A stretch of DNA of 64,000 nt from Streptococcus cristatus (lineage in GTDB: Bacteria > Bacillota > Bacilli > Lactobacillales > Streptococcaceae): the NCBI RefSeq assembly GCF_003943505.1, contig NZ_RJPS01000001.1:274640-338639 (forward strand). The letters run 5' to 3'. The notes under the pieces were generated by a model. That model searched no databases and was not told the origin of the DNA. It saw only the letters and a list, made by a program, of their open reading frames with translations. Below, one piece after another: positions 29,209-37,183 of this stretch. The first letter of the stretch is position 1. Each line of letters opens with the position of its first letter. A program made the position numbers and the translations under genes.

Positions 29209-29679
29209 TTATTTTATTGTCTTCGTCATGTAAACCATATCCATGCCTTCTTTTTCGGGCTCAATATGGGTCTGATGATAGCCGTTTTTCTCATAAAAAG
29301 CGACCATGCCTTTATCTTGGAAAACCGTACACAAATCCCATTGCGTAATGGTGGAGAATTTCTCCTCAATCAGACTAAGCCCCTCAGAGCCATATCCTTT
29401 ATTCTGGTACTCAGGCAAAATCGCCACTGTCCCAATCCAGCCTGCTGTCTGTTCATCATTTGTATTCAAGCGAATAAAGCCCAGAATCTTCTCGGCCTCT
29501 TTGACAAAATAATAAAAACTATTGGGCCGCTCGACTAGCTTCCATCGAATCCGCTCACGTTCCTCTAGATAGGGGTCGTATTGATCTTGATATTTCTCAT
29601 AAACAGCCTTAAAACTCGCTCGCTGAATATCGATAATAGTCTCTAAATCTTCAGCTCCCGCCTGCTCAATATAAATCAT
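29209..29679 (-). CDS. GNAT family N-acetyltransferase
   Basis: 156 residues. Acetyl-CoA binding motif A, VAILPEYQNKGYGSEGL, is at about residues 87-103, followed by a YEKNGYHQTH block. The substrate is unknown. Its start overlaps the stop of the upstream Nudix gene by 4 nt, so they are translated together. Confidence 0.85.
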   Translation of the reverse strand: MIYIEQAGAEDLETIIDIQRASFKAVYEKYQDQYDPYLEERERIRWKLVERPNSFYYFVKEAEKILGFIRLNTNDEQTAGWIGTVAILPEYQNKGYGSEGLSLIEEKFSTITQWDLCTVFQDKGMVAFYEKNGYHQTHIEPEKEGMDMVYMTKTIK

Positions 29680-30128
29680 GCTCGCACCTCCAAATAATCT
29701 CTCAACCTGCTCTGCAGCTGCGGAATAACCTTTTCATCTGATAAGAACTGGCTCACATCCATCATCTGATAAGCCTGACCCTCATCGCCAAAGGCAATAC
29801 TGGCAAAATCTTCCTGAGTGATGGTTCCCACCATAAAAATAGAGGTTTTGTCTGGATCAAGCATCCCTTGATATTCCTTAGCCCAGACAATATCCACTTC
29901 TTCAAGCTTCAAACCAAGCTCTTCAAAAACCTCTCGTTGGACGCATTCAAAAGGCGTCTCCTCACCCTCTCGGCCACCGCCCGGCAACTCCCACATATTG
30001 GGCCAAGGAATGGTTGAAATATCGTCTCGCAAGATAGTCAACAGCTTATCATCACAGAGCAAGGCAATCTTGCAACCAGAAAATTCCATCTGTTTGTGCA
30101 GCAAATCTAGTCCTTCTGCATCCGCCAT
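29676..30128 (-). CDS. Nudix hydrolase
   Basis: 150 residues. A Nudix box begins GGGREGEETPFECVQREV and continues FEELGL (about residues 50-73). Middle gene of a three-gene leftward unit (DUF3013, Nudix, GNAT) with 9-nt and -4-nt spacings. The substrate cannot be inferred from the sequence. Confidence 0.85.
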   Translation of the reverse strand: MADAEGLDLLHKQMEFSGCKIALLCDDKLLTILRDDISTIPWPNMWELPGGGREGEETPFECVQREVFEELGLKLEEVDIVWAKEYQGMLDPDKTSIFMVGTITQEDFASIAFGDEGQAYQMMDVSQFLSDEKVIPQLQSRLRDYLEVRA

Positions 30129-30137
30129 CAGCGCCTC

Positions 30138-30608
30138 CTAATACCTCGGATAAGGATAAAAGTCTGTCTCAGCCAAGTCAGCTCTGCCATTTTCAAAAGC
30201 CTCAGCATTCCAAGCCATCTCAAACTCTGCTGCCTCTGGATCTGCTAAAAAGTCCATGAGCGCATCAAGGCCAGACTCAGCCGTTTGGGTTAGGAAATCC
30301 ACGAAATAAGCCAGAAACTCCCTTGACAGCCCCTTCTTCGGCTCATAGGGCAGGGCAGCCAGATAGTCCTCGGCCTCAAAACGAGACTTGACCGGATTAT
30401 AGAAAAGCACAGCTTCCTCAAAGTAAATATCCTCTGCCGAGGCATTACCCTCAGCATCAACCGTCTCAATACCGCCGGGATTTTGCACCTCAAGGAGGAA
30501 GGCCACTTCCACTGCGTGATTCTTCTTGTCCCAGTTTATCTCATAGTCAAAAGGAAAGCTCTTCCCCATTTCCTCGTCCAATATCTCTAAAAAACCGTAC
30601 TTAGCCAT
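30138..30608 (-). CDS. DUF3013 family protein
   Basis: 156 residues, strongly acidic (many Asp/Glu, pattern DFLADPEAAEFEMAWN), no membrane segment or signal. The N-terminal MAKYGFLEILDEEM and NHAVEVAFLLEVQNPGG pattern match what I recall of DUF3013, a family largely restricted to streptococci and relatives. Function unknown. First gene of a leftward three-gene unit, divergent from rarA. Confidence 0.75.
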   Translation of the reverse strand: MAKYGFLEILDEEMGKSFPFDYEINWDKKNHAVEVAFLLEVQNPGGIETVDAEGNASAEDIYFEEAVLFYNPVKSRFEAEDYLAALPYEPKKGLSREFLAYFVDFLTQTAESGLDALMDFLADPEAAEFEMAWNAEAFENGRADLAETDFYPYPRY

Positions 30609-30636
30609 GATTTCCTCTTTTCATTGTGATAAAATA

Positions 30637-30655
30637 TTACTATCTATAATAGTAA
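30637..30655. promoter_or_regulatory. Palindrome overlapping a -10 in the DUF3013/rarA divergent region
   Basis: Perfect 7-bp arms TTACTAT (30637-30643) and ATAGTAA (30649-30655) flank a 5-nt loop. A rightward TATAAT at 30645-30650 lies inside it, about 46 nt before the rarA start. It could be an operator or just two back-to-back -10 boxes. Confidence 0.35.
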
Positions 30656-30695
30656 CACAAAAAGCCAAGAAAAACACTTGCAGAAAGGAAATCTT

Positions 30696-31964
30696 ATGCC
30701 AGAAAACCTCGCCCTGCGCATGCGGCCAACCAGCATTGATCAGATCATCGGCCAGCAACATCTGGTCGGACCCGGGAAAATCATCCGCCGCATGGTTGAA
30801 GCCAACCGCCTGTCCTCGATGATTCTATATGGACCACCCGGCATCGGCAAAACCTCCATCGCCTCGGCTATTGCCGGCACAACCAAGTTTGCCTTTCGGA
30901 CCTTTAACGCCACCGTAGATAGCAAGAAACGCCTGCAAGAGATCGCTGAAGAAGCGAAATTTTCCGGCGGACTGGTGCTCCTGCTAGACGAGATTCACCG
31001 TCTGGACAAGACCAAGCAAGATTTCCTGCTGCCACTATTAGAAAGTGGGCTGGTTATTATGATTGGGGCGACGACAGAAAATCCTTTCTTTTCTGTCACC
31101 CCTGCTATTCGAAGCCGGGTCCAGATATTTGAGCTTGAGCCCCTCAGCAACGACGACATTCGGACAGCCATCCAGCTAGCCTTGACGGATAAGGAACGAG
31201 GATTTGATTTCCCAGTGGAGCTAGATGATGAAGCTCTGGACTTCATTGCTATCTCTACCAATGGAGATTTGCGCTCCGCCTATAACTCGCTGGATTTAGC
31301 GGTGCTTTCTACCCCAGAAAATGACAAGGGCATCCGCCACATTACTCTTGATGTCATGGAAAACAGCCTGCAAAAGAGCTACATCACCATGGATAAGGAC
31401 GGAGACGGCCATTACGATGTCCTCTCTGCCCTGCAGAAGTCCATCCGTGGCTCTGATGTCAATGCCAGCCTCCACTACGCAGCTCGGCTCATTGAGGCAG
31501 GAGACCTGCCTAGCCTAGCTCGACGCTTGACCGTTATCGCTTACGAGGATATTGGTCTGGCAAATCCTGACGCCCAAGTCCATACCGTTACAGCTCTAGA
31601 AGCAGCTCAGCGGATCGGCTTTCCTGAAGCTCGTATCCTTATTGCCAATATTGTTATTGATCTGGCTCTGTCGCCCAAGTCCAACTCAGCCTATGTGGCC
31701 ATGGACAAGGCCCTAGCTGACCTACGGAAGAATGGAAACTTACCCATTCCCCGCCACTTACGCGACGGCCACTATGCCGGCAGCAAGGAATTGGGCAACG
31801 CACAGGACTATCTCTACCCTCACTCCTATCCTGGCAATTGGGTCAAGCAAGACTATCTTCCTGACAAGATAAGGGATGCCAATTATTTCACTCCCAATGA
31901 AAATGGCAAATACGAGCGAGCCCTTGGAATGACCAAGAATAAGATTGATGACTTAAAAAAATGA
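30696..31964 (+). CDS. rarA: Replication-associated recombination protein RarA (MgsA)
   Basis: 422 residues from ATG 30696, which has AAAGGA 6 nt upstream; an upstream ATG at 30678 is not preceded by such a site. AAA+ motifs are Walker A GPPGIGKTS (about 46-54), Walker B LLLDEIHRLD (about 94-103) and sensor GATTENPFF. The C-terminal region carries HYAARLIEAGD and GNLPIPRHLRD patterns of the family. RarA acts at stalled replication forks. It is followed by 6S RNA, as in Bacillus. Confidence 0.93.
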   Translation: MPENLALRMRPTSIDQIIGQQHLVGPGKIIRRMVEANRLSSMILYGPPGIGKTSIASAIAGTTKFAFRTFNATVDSKKRLQEIAEEAKFSGGLVLLLDEIHRLDKTKQDFLLPLLESGLVIMIGATTENPFFSVTPAIRSRVQIFELEPLSNDDIRTAIQLALTDKERGFDFPVELDDEALDFIAISTNGDLRSAYNSLDLAVLSTPENDKGIRHITLDVMENSLQKSYITMDKDGDGHYDVLSALQKSIRGSDVNASLHYAARLIEAGDLPSLARRLTVIAYEDIGLANPDAQVHTVTALEAAQRIGFPEARILIANIVIDLALSPKSNSAYVAMDKALADLRKNGNLPIPRHLRDGHYAGSKELGNAQDYLYPHSYPGNWVKQDYLPDKIRDANYFTPNENGKYERALGMTKNKIDDLKK

Positions 31965-31996
31965 TGGCATCGTTTGCAAAAAATCACATTTTTCTC

Positions 31997-32027
31997 TTGA
32001 ATTTTTCAAAATTTATGGTATTATAAT
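31997..32027 (+). promoter_or_regulatory. 6S RNA promoter
   Basis: TTGAAT at 31997-32002 and TATAAT at 32022-32027, spaced 19 bp (or TATTAT at 32019-32024 with a 16-bp spacer), ahead of the RNA start near 32031. Confidence 0.6.
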
Positions 32028-32030
32028 TAT

Positions 32031-32225
32031 AGAAACGCTGTGGTGTACGACTTCACACTTAAGTGTTGACCGACTATTTTTTGTATTATTAGGGAAACAA
32101 AAGACTTCTAACAGCGTGCAAGCCGTGTCACGCGGAAGCAGCTTCAGTTAGAGCGAGTTGCCCACCTGCTTAATTGCGCGGGTTCAATACAAATCGTGAA
32201 GGTCCGGCACCAATACAGCTTTTTC
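32031..32225 (+). ncRNA. ssrS: 6S RNA
   Basis: About 190 nt with closing stem GCTGTGGTG near the 5' end pairing with CACC and ACAGC at the 3' end, a large central bulge region and a terminal T-run. Sequence pattern and location directly downstream of rarA and upstream of tRNA-Lys match the streptococcal 6S RNA as I recall it. 6S RNA binds sigma-70-type RNA polymerase in stationary phase. No open reading frame fits this segment. Confidence 0.85.
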
Positions 32226-32229
32226 TCTT

Positions 32230-32302
32230 GCCTCCTTAGCTCAGTTGGTAGAGCAGTAGACTCTTAATCTATGGGTCGCAGGTTCGAGCCCTGCAGGGGG
32301 CA
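32230..32302 (+). tRNA. tRNA-Lys (anticodon CTT)
   Basis: 73 nt cloverleaf: acceptor GCCTCCT pairing with AGGGGGC, anticodon stem GTAGA/TCTAT around CTCTTAA (anticodon CTT), T-arm GCAGG-TTCGAGC-CCTGC. CCA is not encoded. Its 3' end is the recombination target of the neighbouring island. Confidence 0.96.
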
Positions 32303-32318
32303 TAGAAAGTATGACTAA
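32292..32318 (+). repeat. Attachment-like direct repeat, left copy (tRNA-Lys 3' end)
   Basis: 27 bp that start in the last bases of the tRNA (TGCAGGGGGCATAG...) recur perfectly at 38643-38669. This is the layout expected for the two ends of an element integrated at the tRNA 3' end. Confidence 0.75.
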
Positions 32319-32320
32319 GA

Positions 32321-32343
32321 AAGCCTATTCTGTAGGCTTTTTT
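32321..32343 (+). terminator. Terminator after tRNA-Lys
   Basis: Stem AAGCCTA / TAGGCTT with a 5-nt loop, followed by a T-run. Confidence 0.75.
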
Positions 32344-32390
32344 ACTTGCTCTGAAATCATTCTGCCCCATCATTTGCCCCACATTTTTTA

Positions 32391-33038
32391 TTAGCAATCT
32401 TTCCAAACATCTCTTATTTGATTAAATTCTTCAAAAATTTTCTCTTCTAAAGTGTATCCATACACTTCTACTAACATCGAAATATCTCTATGCCCTAAAA
32501 TTTTTGCAATAACTCCAAGGTCAAATCCTTTGTGCCAGAGGTAGCTTCCATAGGTGTGGCGTGCTCCTTTTGTCGTGATAATTGGATAAATGTTCAACTC
32601 ATTTAAGAGAACACTCAAAGCTTTATTGACACTTGCAATATCTGGAACTGAATGAATATATCCAAAATGTTGAAAGATCATCCGATATCGATTTTTGATT
32701 CCTAACTCCATGTTTGCTCTTTCTTGCTCCGTTTGTAAAAGGCGCAAAATTTTGATACATTCCTCGTCTATTGGGACTATCCGAATAGACGTTTTATTTT
32801 TTGGTGGAACAAACTTATGGGATAGTGTATTATACCTCCTGTACGTTTTTAACAATCCTCTGTCAAAATCAACCTCATTCCAAGTTAATGCTACTAACTC
32901 TCCAAATCTCATACCTGTTTTTAACAAAAAATAGAGGATATAAGGAACAATTGAACGTTGGTAATCAAATTTTCTCTTTACTGCTAAAAGTAAATCCAGA
33001 TAGTCCTTTTCTGTATGTAAATATTTCTCTTCTGTCAT
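32391..33038 (-). pseudogene. int: Truncated phage/ICE-type tyrosine integrase
   Basis: 215 residues cover only the catalytic half; full integrases of this type are about 380. Present: Arg I in GMRFGELVALTW, Lys-containing beta turn PKNKTSIRIVPI, Arg II in GARHTYGSYL, His in ILGHRDISM, and nucleophile Tyr in VYGYTLEEK. The usual His before Arg II (HxLR) is replaced. The frame stays open about 87 nt further upstream to a TAA near 33130 without a proper start, so the DNA-binding N-terminus is lost. It is read toward the tRNA-Lys, the normal orientation next to an attachment site. Confidence 0.85.
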
Positions 33039-33203
33039 CTGTTGTTCTTTGGATGAAAATAATTTGCTGTATGAGGGCGATTTTCTTTTTGTAAGTCAGA
33101 CTGAAACTTCCAAATTGTTTATTTATTTTATTGACATTTTCTATAAAAATAAGTACAATAGTTTTATTAGCAAACTATACTATACTATATAGAGGGTATT
33201 GAA

Positions 33204-33719
33204 ATGAAATTTTCTAATCGTTTACTGCTATTCCTTGCAGGAGTTGTTTTTGTCCTTTTAGGACTTTTCCTATTTACAAACCCAGTAGCTAATCTTGTTG
33301 CTTACAGCTGGTGGATTGCATTTGGTTTACTGGTTTCTTCTATAGCAGCTATTTTAGGCTATTTCTCTGTACCAAAAGAGCTTCGCTCACCAGCTCATCT
33401 TTTCCAAGGGATTGTTAATCTTCTCTTAGCTCTTTACCTCGTTGCCTATGGCTTTGTGACGCTGCCAGTTGTCATTCCAACTATTTTAGGAATTTGGTTA
33501 ATTGTAGAAGCCATTATAGTTTTCTTTAAAGGCAATCGTCTGGGATTGATTTTCCCTATTATTGGCAACCATATCATGTGGATAGCGTTGCTTGCATTTT
33601 TACTAGGTCTAGTGATTTTGTTCAATCCAGTAGCTACAAGTGTCTTTGTCGTTTATGTCGTTGCCTTTGCATTTTTAATTGTTGGTTTCACCTATATCCT
33701 TGATGCCTTTCGTAAATAA
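33204..33719 (+). CDS. DUF308/HdeD-like membrane protein
   Basis: 171 residues with about six hydrophobic segments and short loops, e.g. FLAGVVFVLLGLFLF (10-24). The pattern matches the DUF308 family, named from HdeD, an acid-resistance membrane protein of enterics; a similar role here is unproven. The upstream region has TATACTATATAG boxes and a GAGGG ribosome site. It is flanked by the integrase remnant and the second tRNA-Lys, so it is likely island cargo. Confidence 0.8.
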   Translation: MKFSNRLLLFLAGVVFVLLGLFLFTNPVANLVAYSWWIAFGLLVSSIAAILGYFSVPKELRSPAHLFQGIVNLLLALYLVAYGFVTLPVVIPTILGIWLIVEAIIVFFKGNRLGLIFPIIGNHIMWIALLAFLLGLVILFNPVATSVFVVYVVAFAFLIVGFTYILDAFRK

Positions 33720-33781
33720 TCTAGCTGCCATTTTGGGCATATTAAAATAGCTGGGAAGTTACATTCTCAGCTTTTTCTGTT

Positions 33782-33854
33782 GCCTCCTTAGCTCAGTTGG
33801 TAGAGCAGTAGACTCTTAAGCTATGGGGCGCAGGTTCGAGCCCTGCAGGGGGCA
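33782..33854 (+). tRNA. Second tRNA-Lys (CTT), variant copy
   Basis: 73 nt, identical to the first tRNA-Lys except for T-to-G at positions 39 and 47 of the gene. The change at 39 replaces the A31-T39 pair at the base of the anticodon loop by A-G. Acceptor, D and T arms are intact. It sits 1.5 kb downstream of the first, inside the island, and probably arose by tandem integration at the tRNA gene. Confidence 0.88.
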
Positions 33855-33869
33855 CATCTAAATCAACAG
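33841..33869 (+). repeat. Attachment-like junction at second tRNA-Lys
   Basis: The tRNA end followed by (CA)TCTAAATCAACAG recurs at 36938-36964, where two bases (CA) are missing and the tRNA part is reduced to CCCTGTAGGGGGCA. The two copies delimit a 3.1-kb segment. Confidence 0.65.
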
Positions 33870-33874
33870 AAATA

Positions 33875-33898
33875 AGCCTTGAAACCAAGGCTTTTTTT
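33875..33898 (+). terminator. Terminator after second tRNA-Lys
   Basis: Stem AGCCTT / AAGGCT with a 6-nt loop and seven Ts. Confidence 0.75.
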
Positions 33899-33994
33899 AA
33901 CGTCTAATAGCTTTTTGTAGAAAAGTATTTAAAAATAAAAGAGAAGAGAATCTCTCACTCTCTTCTCAGTATATCTTATTAAATTTAGTTTTTC

Positions 33995-35082
33995 TTAATC
34001 TAGCTGATTTTCCTTTGCAACGACAAATTCCTTAACCAATCGATAGATAACAGCAAATATCGGTGTAAAGAATATCATCCCAAGTAAGCCAAAGAGATTG
34101 CCTCCAATACTAGCAGCCGCAAGCGTGAAAATAGCTGGCAAACCAATAGACTGACCTACAACTCTAGGATAAATAAGGTTTCCTTCAATCAGCTGTATAA
34201 CTTGATATAGAAGAAGAGAAAGTAAGGCTTGAGTAGGACTCACTGTGAAGATAAAAATCGCTCCCACAACACAAGCAATCATAGGCCCTACATAAGGAAT
34301 GAACGATAGCACTCCTGCAAAGATACCTGTCATTACTCCATAGGGTATCCCAAACACGCTGTAACCAACCGCTATCATAACTCCTATGATAACTGCTTCA
34401 ATCAGCTGACTCATCAAAAATTGGTCATAAGTCTCTAGTGCTACTTGTCCAATGTAAGTCAACTTTATCACCACCTTCTCTGGAAGAAAAACTTTTAGAA
34501 GTCGACTCGTCATCGCTGCCAAATGTTCCTTACTGGATAAAAATGAAAAGGTGAAGACTATAATCAAAAAGGCATTCATCAAACTTGAAAAAATATTGCC
34601 GATATTACTAGTCAGACCTGATAAAAAACCTATCAAAGCTTGGCTAATAGAACTAGATTGTCCCTGTATGCCTGATACGATAGTTGACAACATGTCTTTG
34701 GTTACAAATTCCGAGCTGCCTAGCAATTTCCCAAGTTGAGTAAGGACTGTTGAAAGGACTGTTCCCAGCTGACTAATAGTCTGGGCTAGGGTTGGCAGCA
34801 CCAAAACCAAAAGAGCAATCACGATTAAGATAAGAGCTAGGAAAACAAGTACCATGGCAATCGGACGACGCAACTCTGCCTTTACCTTCAATTAACTAAG
34901 TACTGTTCAATTTTTTTCATAGGAACATTAAGCACAAAAGCAATAACAGCACCATAAATCAAGGTTGATATTACATCAAAGAGAGAGATTGCTCCTGATA
35001 TAAAGCTCGATGCATTCAGAATTACAAGAGCAACCAGCCCTATAAAAAGTATTAACGGGGTGTATTTTTTTACTAAGTTCAT
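33995..35082 (-). pseudogene. AI-2E family transporter, split by a frameshift
   Basis: Two frames overlap by 4 nt. 35082-34888 encodes the N-terminal 64 residues (first membrane segments, ending MKKIEQYLVN). 34891-33995 encodes 298 residues starting only at a TTG with KVKAELRRPIAM, which directly continues the family alignment. Together they make about 362 residues, the usual AI-2E/PerM length. The join sequence AATTGAAGG suggests loss or gain of a base. Family members are multipass proteins linked to signal export or Na+/H+ transport, with uncertain substrate. Separate translation of two parts or a sequencing error are alternatives. Confidence 0.7.
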
Positions 35083-35091
35083 AAATTCTCC

Positions 35092-36381
35092 TTAATAAAC
35101 ATGTTTAGATACGACTATACTATTTGGTTTTTCAAACTCTCGATTAAGGTAGGCTTGGTAAGTTCCTGGAGCGATAAATCCTTTGGGTGAGAGGATATCG
35201 GTGCCAGCCTGACCGACTATGGTATCAGCCAAGAGCACACAGTTTGTAGATAAGACAAAGTAGGATTTAAACTTAGATTTGATAAATTTATAAAGTTCCC
35301 CATCTGTCTCATGTCTGATTTTATAAGCGTAGGTGTAGTCTTCCTTACCATCACCTGTCATGATTTTATCTGCACTTGGCTCCCATGGAATCGTCAGTTG
35401 TTTCAATTCAGCCAACTTTTTCTGAACTGCTTTTTCCATTTCAGGCGTCAAATCTATCCCATAACCAAAAAGCGTTTTTTGACTCTCACGTTTACATAGG
35501 TCAATGTACTTGTCACGATCACAGAAATATAAGACACCATCTCCTACCATGCCAAATAAGGTCTCAGAAGACGGATCATAGTTGCCATAAGAAATAACAC
35601 GGCCTTGATAGCAGATATCCACATGACCAATTGCCGAAAACAGAGAGGTCTCAGCTGTATGAACAAAAATTTCAAGCTCCGCTGTCTTACCAGACTTCAC
35701 CATTCCAAGATGGATATCCTCTCTCTCATCAGCATTTTCCTGCATGAATTTGTTGATTTTTGCTAAAGTACTTGCAGGGATGAGAGCGGCTAGGACAATA
35801 GGTAAGCTCATTCTTACACGACGTTTGAGATGGTTTTTCCCAATTTCCTCCTCAAACAAGAAACCATCACGGATATTGGACACACCATAAAGGAAAAAAT
35901 AAGCCCCTAATACAAAGAGTTGAAAGACAGAATTTCCTGTAGAGGACAAAAGACTAGTCCCACCAAGAAAAACTAGTACGAGTCCATCTAGTAAGAGACG
36001 AAAACGAGGTCGAATTTTGTTTTTGCGGTAGAGAACATAGGTGACAAGGTTAATACTAGCATGAAAAATCTGATAAACTCCAATCACAAGAGCCAGAACA
36101 TAAATCGGTATATCAGTCGCAAGATTAGAACCTAGCAAATATCCCAGCACTAACAATTTAACCAGTGCAACTCCCAAGGTATCCGTTGACTGGCTTTTTT
36201 TGAAAACTCTTAATAGCAAATCTACGACCGTTGCTATCCAAGCTAAAAACAGAACCAGGCGAATAACTGTTACTGGCAACCAAGTCCCCGTGACCATCAA
36301 GATGAGACCTAGCAGAACAAACAAGAACCCCTGAGCAAGTAATTTCTTACCTGTCAGACCTAAAGATAGAATTTTCGCCAT
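35092..36381 (-). CDS. Multipass membrane protein with C-terminal possible papain-like domain
   Basis: 429 residues from ATG 36381 (AAAGG 7 nt upstream). Residues 1-175 contain about six to seven hydrophobic segments resembling two DUF308 units, plus another at 190-205. The soluble C-terminal part carries IGHVDICYQGRVISYGN (H253) and STNCVLLADTIVG (C381), a His-before-Cys order seen in permuted NlpC/P60-like or YiiX-type peptidase and acyltransferase folds. That assignment is inference from pattern only. It ends 9 nt before the AI-2E gene, so both are likely co-transcribed. Confidence 0.6.
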   Translation of the reverse strand: MAKILSLGLTGKKLLAQGFLFVLLGLILMVTGTWLPVTVIRLVLFLAWIATVVDLLLRVFKKSQSTDTLGVALVKLLVLGYLLGSNLATDIPIYVLALVIGVYQIFHASINLVTYVLYRKNKIRPRFRLLLDGLVLVFLGGTSLLSSTGNSVFQLFVLGAYFFLYGVSNIRDGFLFEEEIGKNHLKRRVRMSLPIVLAALIPASTLAKINKFMQENADEREDIHLGMVKSGKTAELEIFVHTAETSLFSAIGHVDICYQGRVISYGNYDPSSETLFGMVGDGVLYFCDRDKYIDLCKRESQKTLFGYGIDLTPEMEKAVQKKLAELKQLTIPWEPSADKIMTGDGKEDYTYAYKIRHETDGELYKFIKSKFKSYFVLSTNCVLLADTIVGQAGTDILSPKGFIAPGTYQAYLNREFEKPNSIVVSKHVY

Positions 36382-36794
36382 ATAAAAACCTTTCAACAAT
36401 AAAAATTAAACACTCCGATTAAACTGACTAGTAAATAGCCAACACTACAAACAGCCTGTGCCAGCAACATATGGTGACTAGAAATGACTGTAATAATGTC
36501 ACCATCTTGTCTTATGCACTTCTAAAATTTGTTATATTGATTAGAAACCAGAGCTTATAAAAACTAGCTAAACTCGAGAGATAGACACAATTGCGACGAA
36601 AAAATGTATAACCAATTCAACTTGTTAAGGTAAGAAAGCATTATTTCCAATCTATTAATTATTCATCTATTACCTATTATGACACAATATTCCCTATAGT
36701 TCAACTTTTTACTTGTTTTTATATTACACGGACTAAAAAGTTTTCAACAGTTGATTGCATTTGTTTTAATAAGTTTTAACCTTTCTTGGTTAGA
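36382..36794. other. Non-coding AT-rich region upstream of the membrane protein
   Basis: No coding sequence is recognisable. An operator-like inverted repeat, GGTGAC (36473-36478) and GTCACC (36498-36503) separated by 19 bp, lies about 90-120 nt upstream of the leftward start codon and could be a regulator site. Confidence 0.4.
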
Positions 36795-36836
36795 TAAAAA
36801 AAGAACCATACAGTTTAGAATCTGTATGGTTTTTGC
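36795..36836. terminator. Bidirectional hairpin terminator
   Basis: Perfect 10-bp stem AACCATACAG / CTGTATGGTT with an 8-nt loop, flanked by an A-run and a T-run. Confidence 0.65.
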
Positions 36837-36964
36837 CCCACTTTTGTCCCATTTTTAAATCATGACATTGAAAATACCTAAAATCACTTATATTTCAATA
36901 TTTTTAATTGCTCTCAATATGAAAGTCCTTTCCAAATCCCTGTAGGGGGCATCTAAATCAACAG
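36831..36964 (+). repeat. Decayed integrase-tail and attachment module, copy A
   Basis: A segment beginning TTTTGCCCCACTTTTGTCCC, then GACATTGAAAATACCTAAAA and AATATGAAAGTCCTT, ends in the tRNA-like junction CCCTGTAGGGGGCA. It is about 80-85% similar by eye to 38518-38652. On the minus strand the first part reads M-G-(Q/T)-K-x-G-(Q/A)-K, the common C-terminal tail of streptococcal phage integrases. Confidence 0.6.
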
Positions 36965-36966
36965 GA

Positions 36967-36992
36967 AAAAGCCTTGGAATCAAGGCTTTTTT
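36967..36992 (+). terminator. Terminator-like hairpin at third junction
   Basis: Stem AGCCTTG / CAAGGCT with loop GAAT and a T-run. Similar hairpins follow all four tRNA-like junctions. Confidence 0.6.
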
Positions 36993-37036
36993 GTGTAGTC
37001 TTAGCACTAAAAAACGATAGAAAAAACACCCCTTCT

Positions 37037-37089
37037 GAACTGCACCCCAAAAGTTAGACAGAAAAAACCTAACTTTTGTGGCGCAGTTC
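37037..37089. mobile_element. IS-like inverted-repeat remnant (IS3-type ends)
   Basis: GAACTGCACCCCAAAAGTTAG (37037-37057) and CTAACTTTTGTGGCGCAGTTC (37069-37089) are inverted with two mismatches over 21 bp and only 11 bp between. The sequence resembles terminal repeats of IS3-family elements in streptococci. No transposase remains, so it is an internally deleted remnant or a tiny MITE. Confidence 0.6.
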
Positions 37090-37183
37090 ATTCGCGTCAC
37101 ATGAAGTTATTTAAGCATCTCCTTTTTTTTATTACCATTTTCTGTTATAATAAATTGTACTTCTAAAATAGAAAGGTCTTAAG

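Noticed and set aside
32391-33038. Integrase gene as a functional recombinase
   Set aside because: The N-terminal DNA-binding half is missing, no proper start exists upstream, and the His of the HxLR motif is replaced.
36888-37100. 70-codon leftward frame in the island
   Set aside because: It is built from the IS inverted repeats, a terminator hairpin and a tRNA-like junction rather than protein-like sequence.
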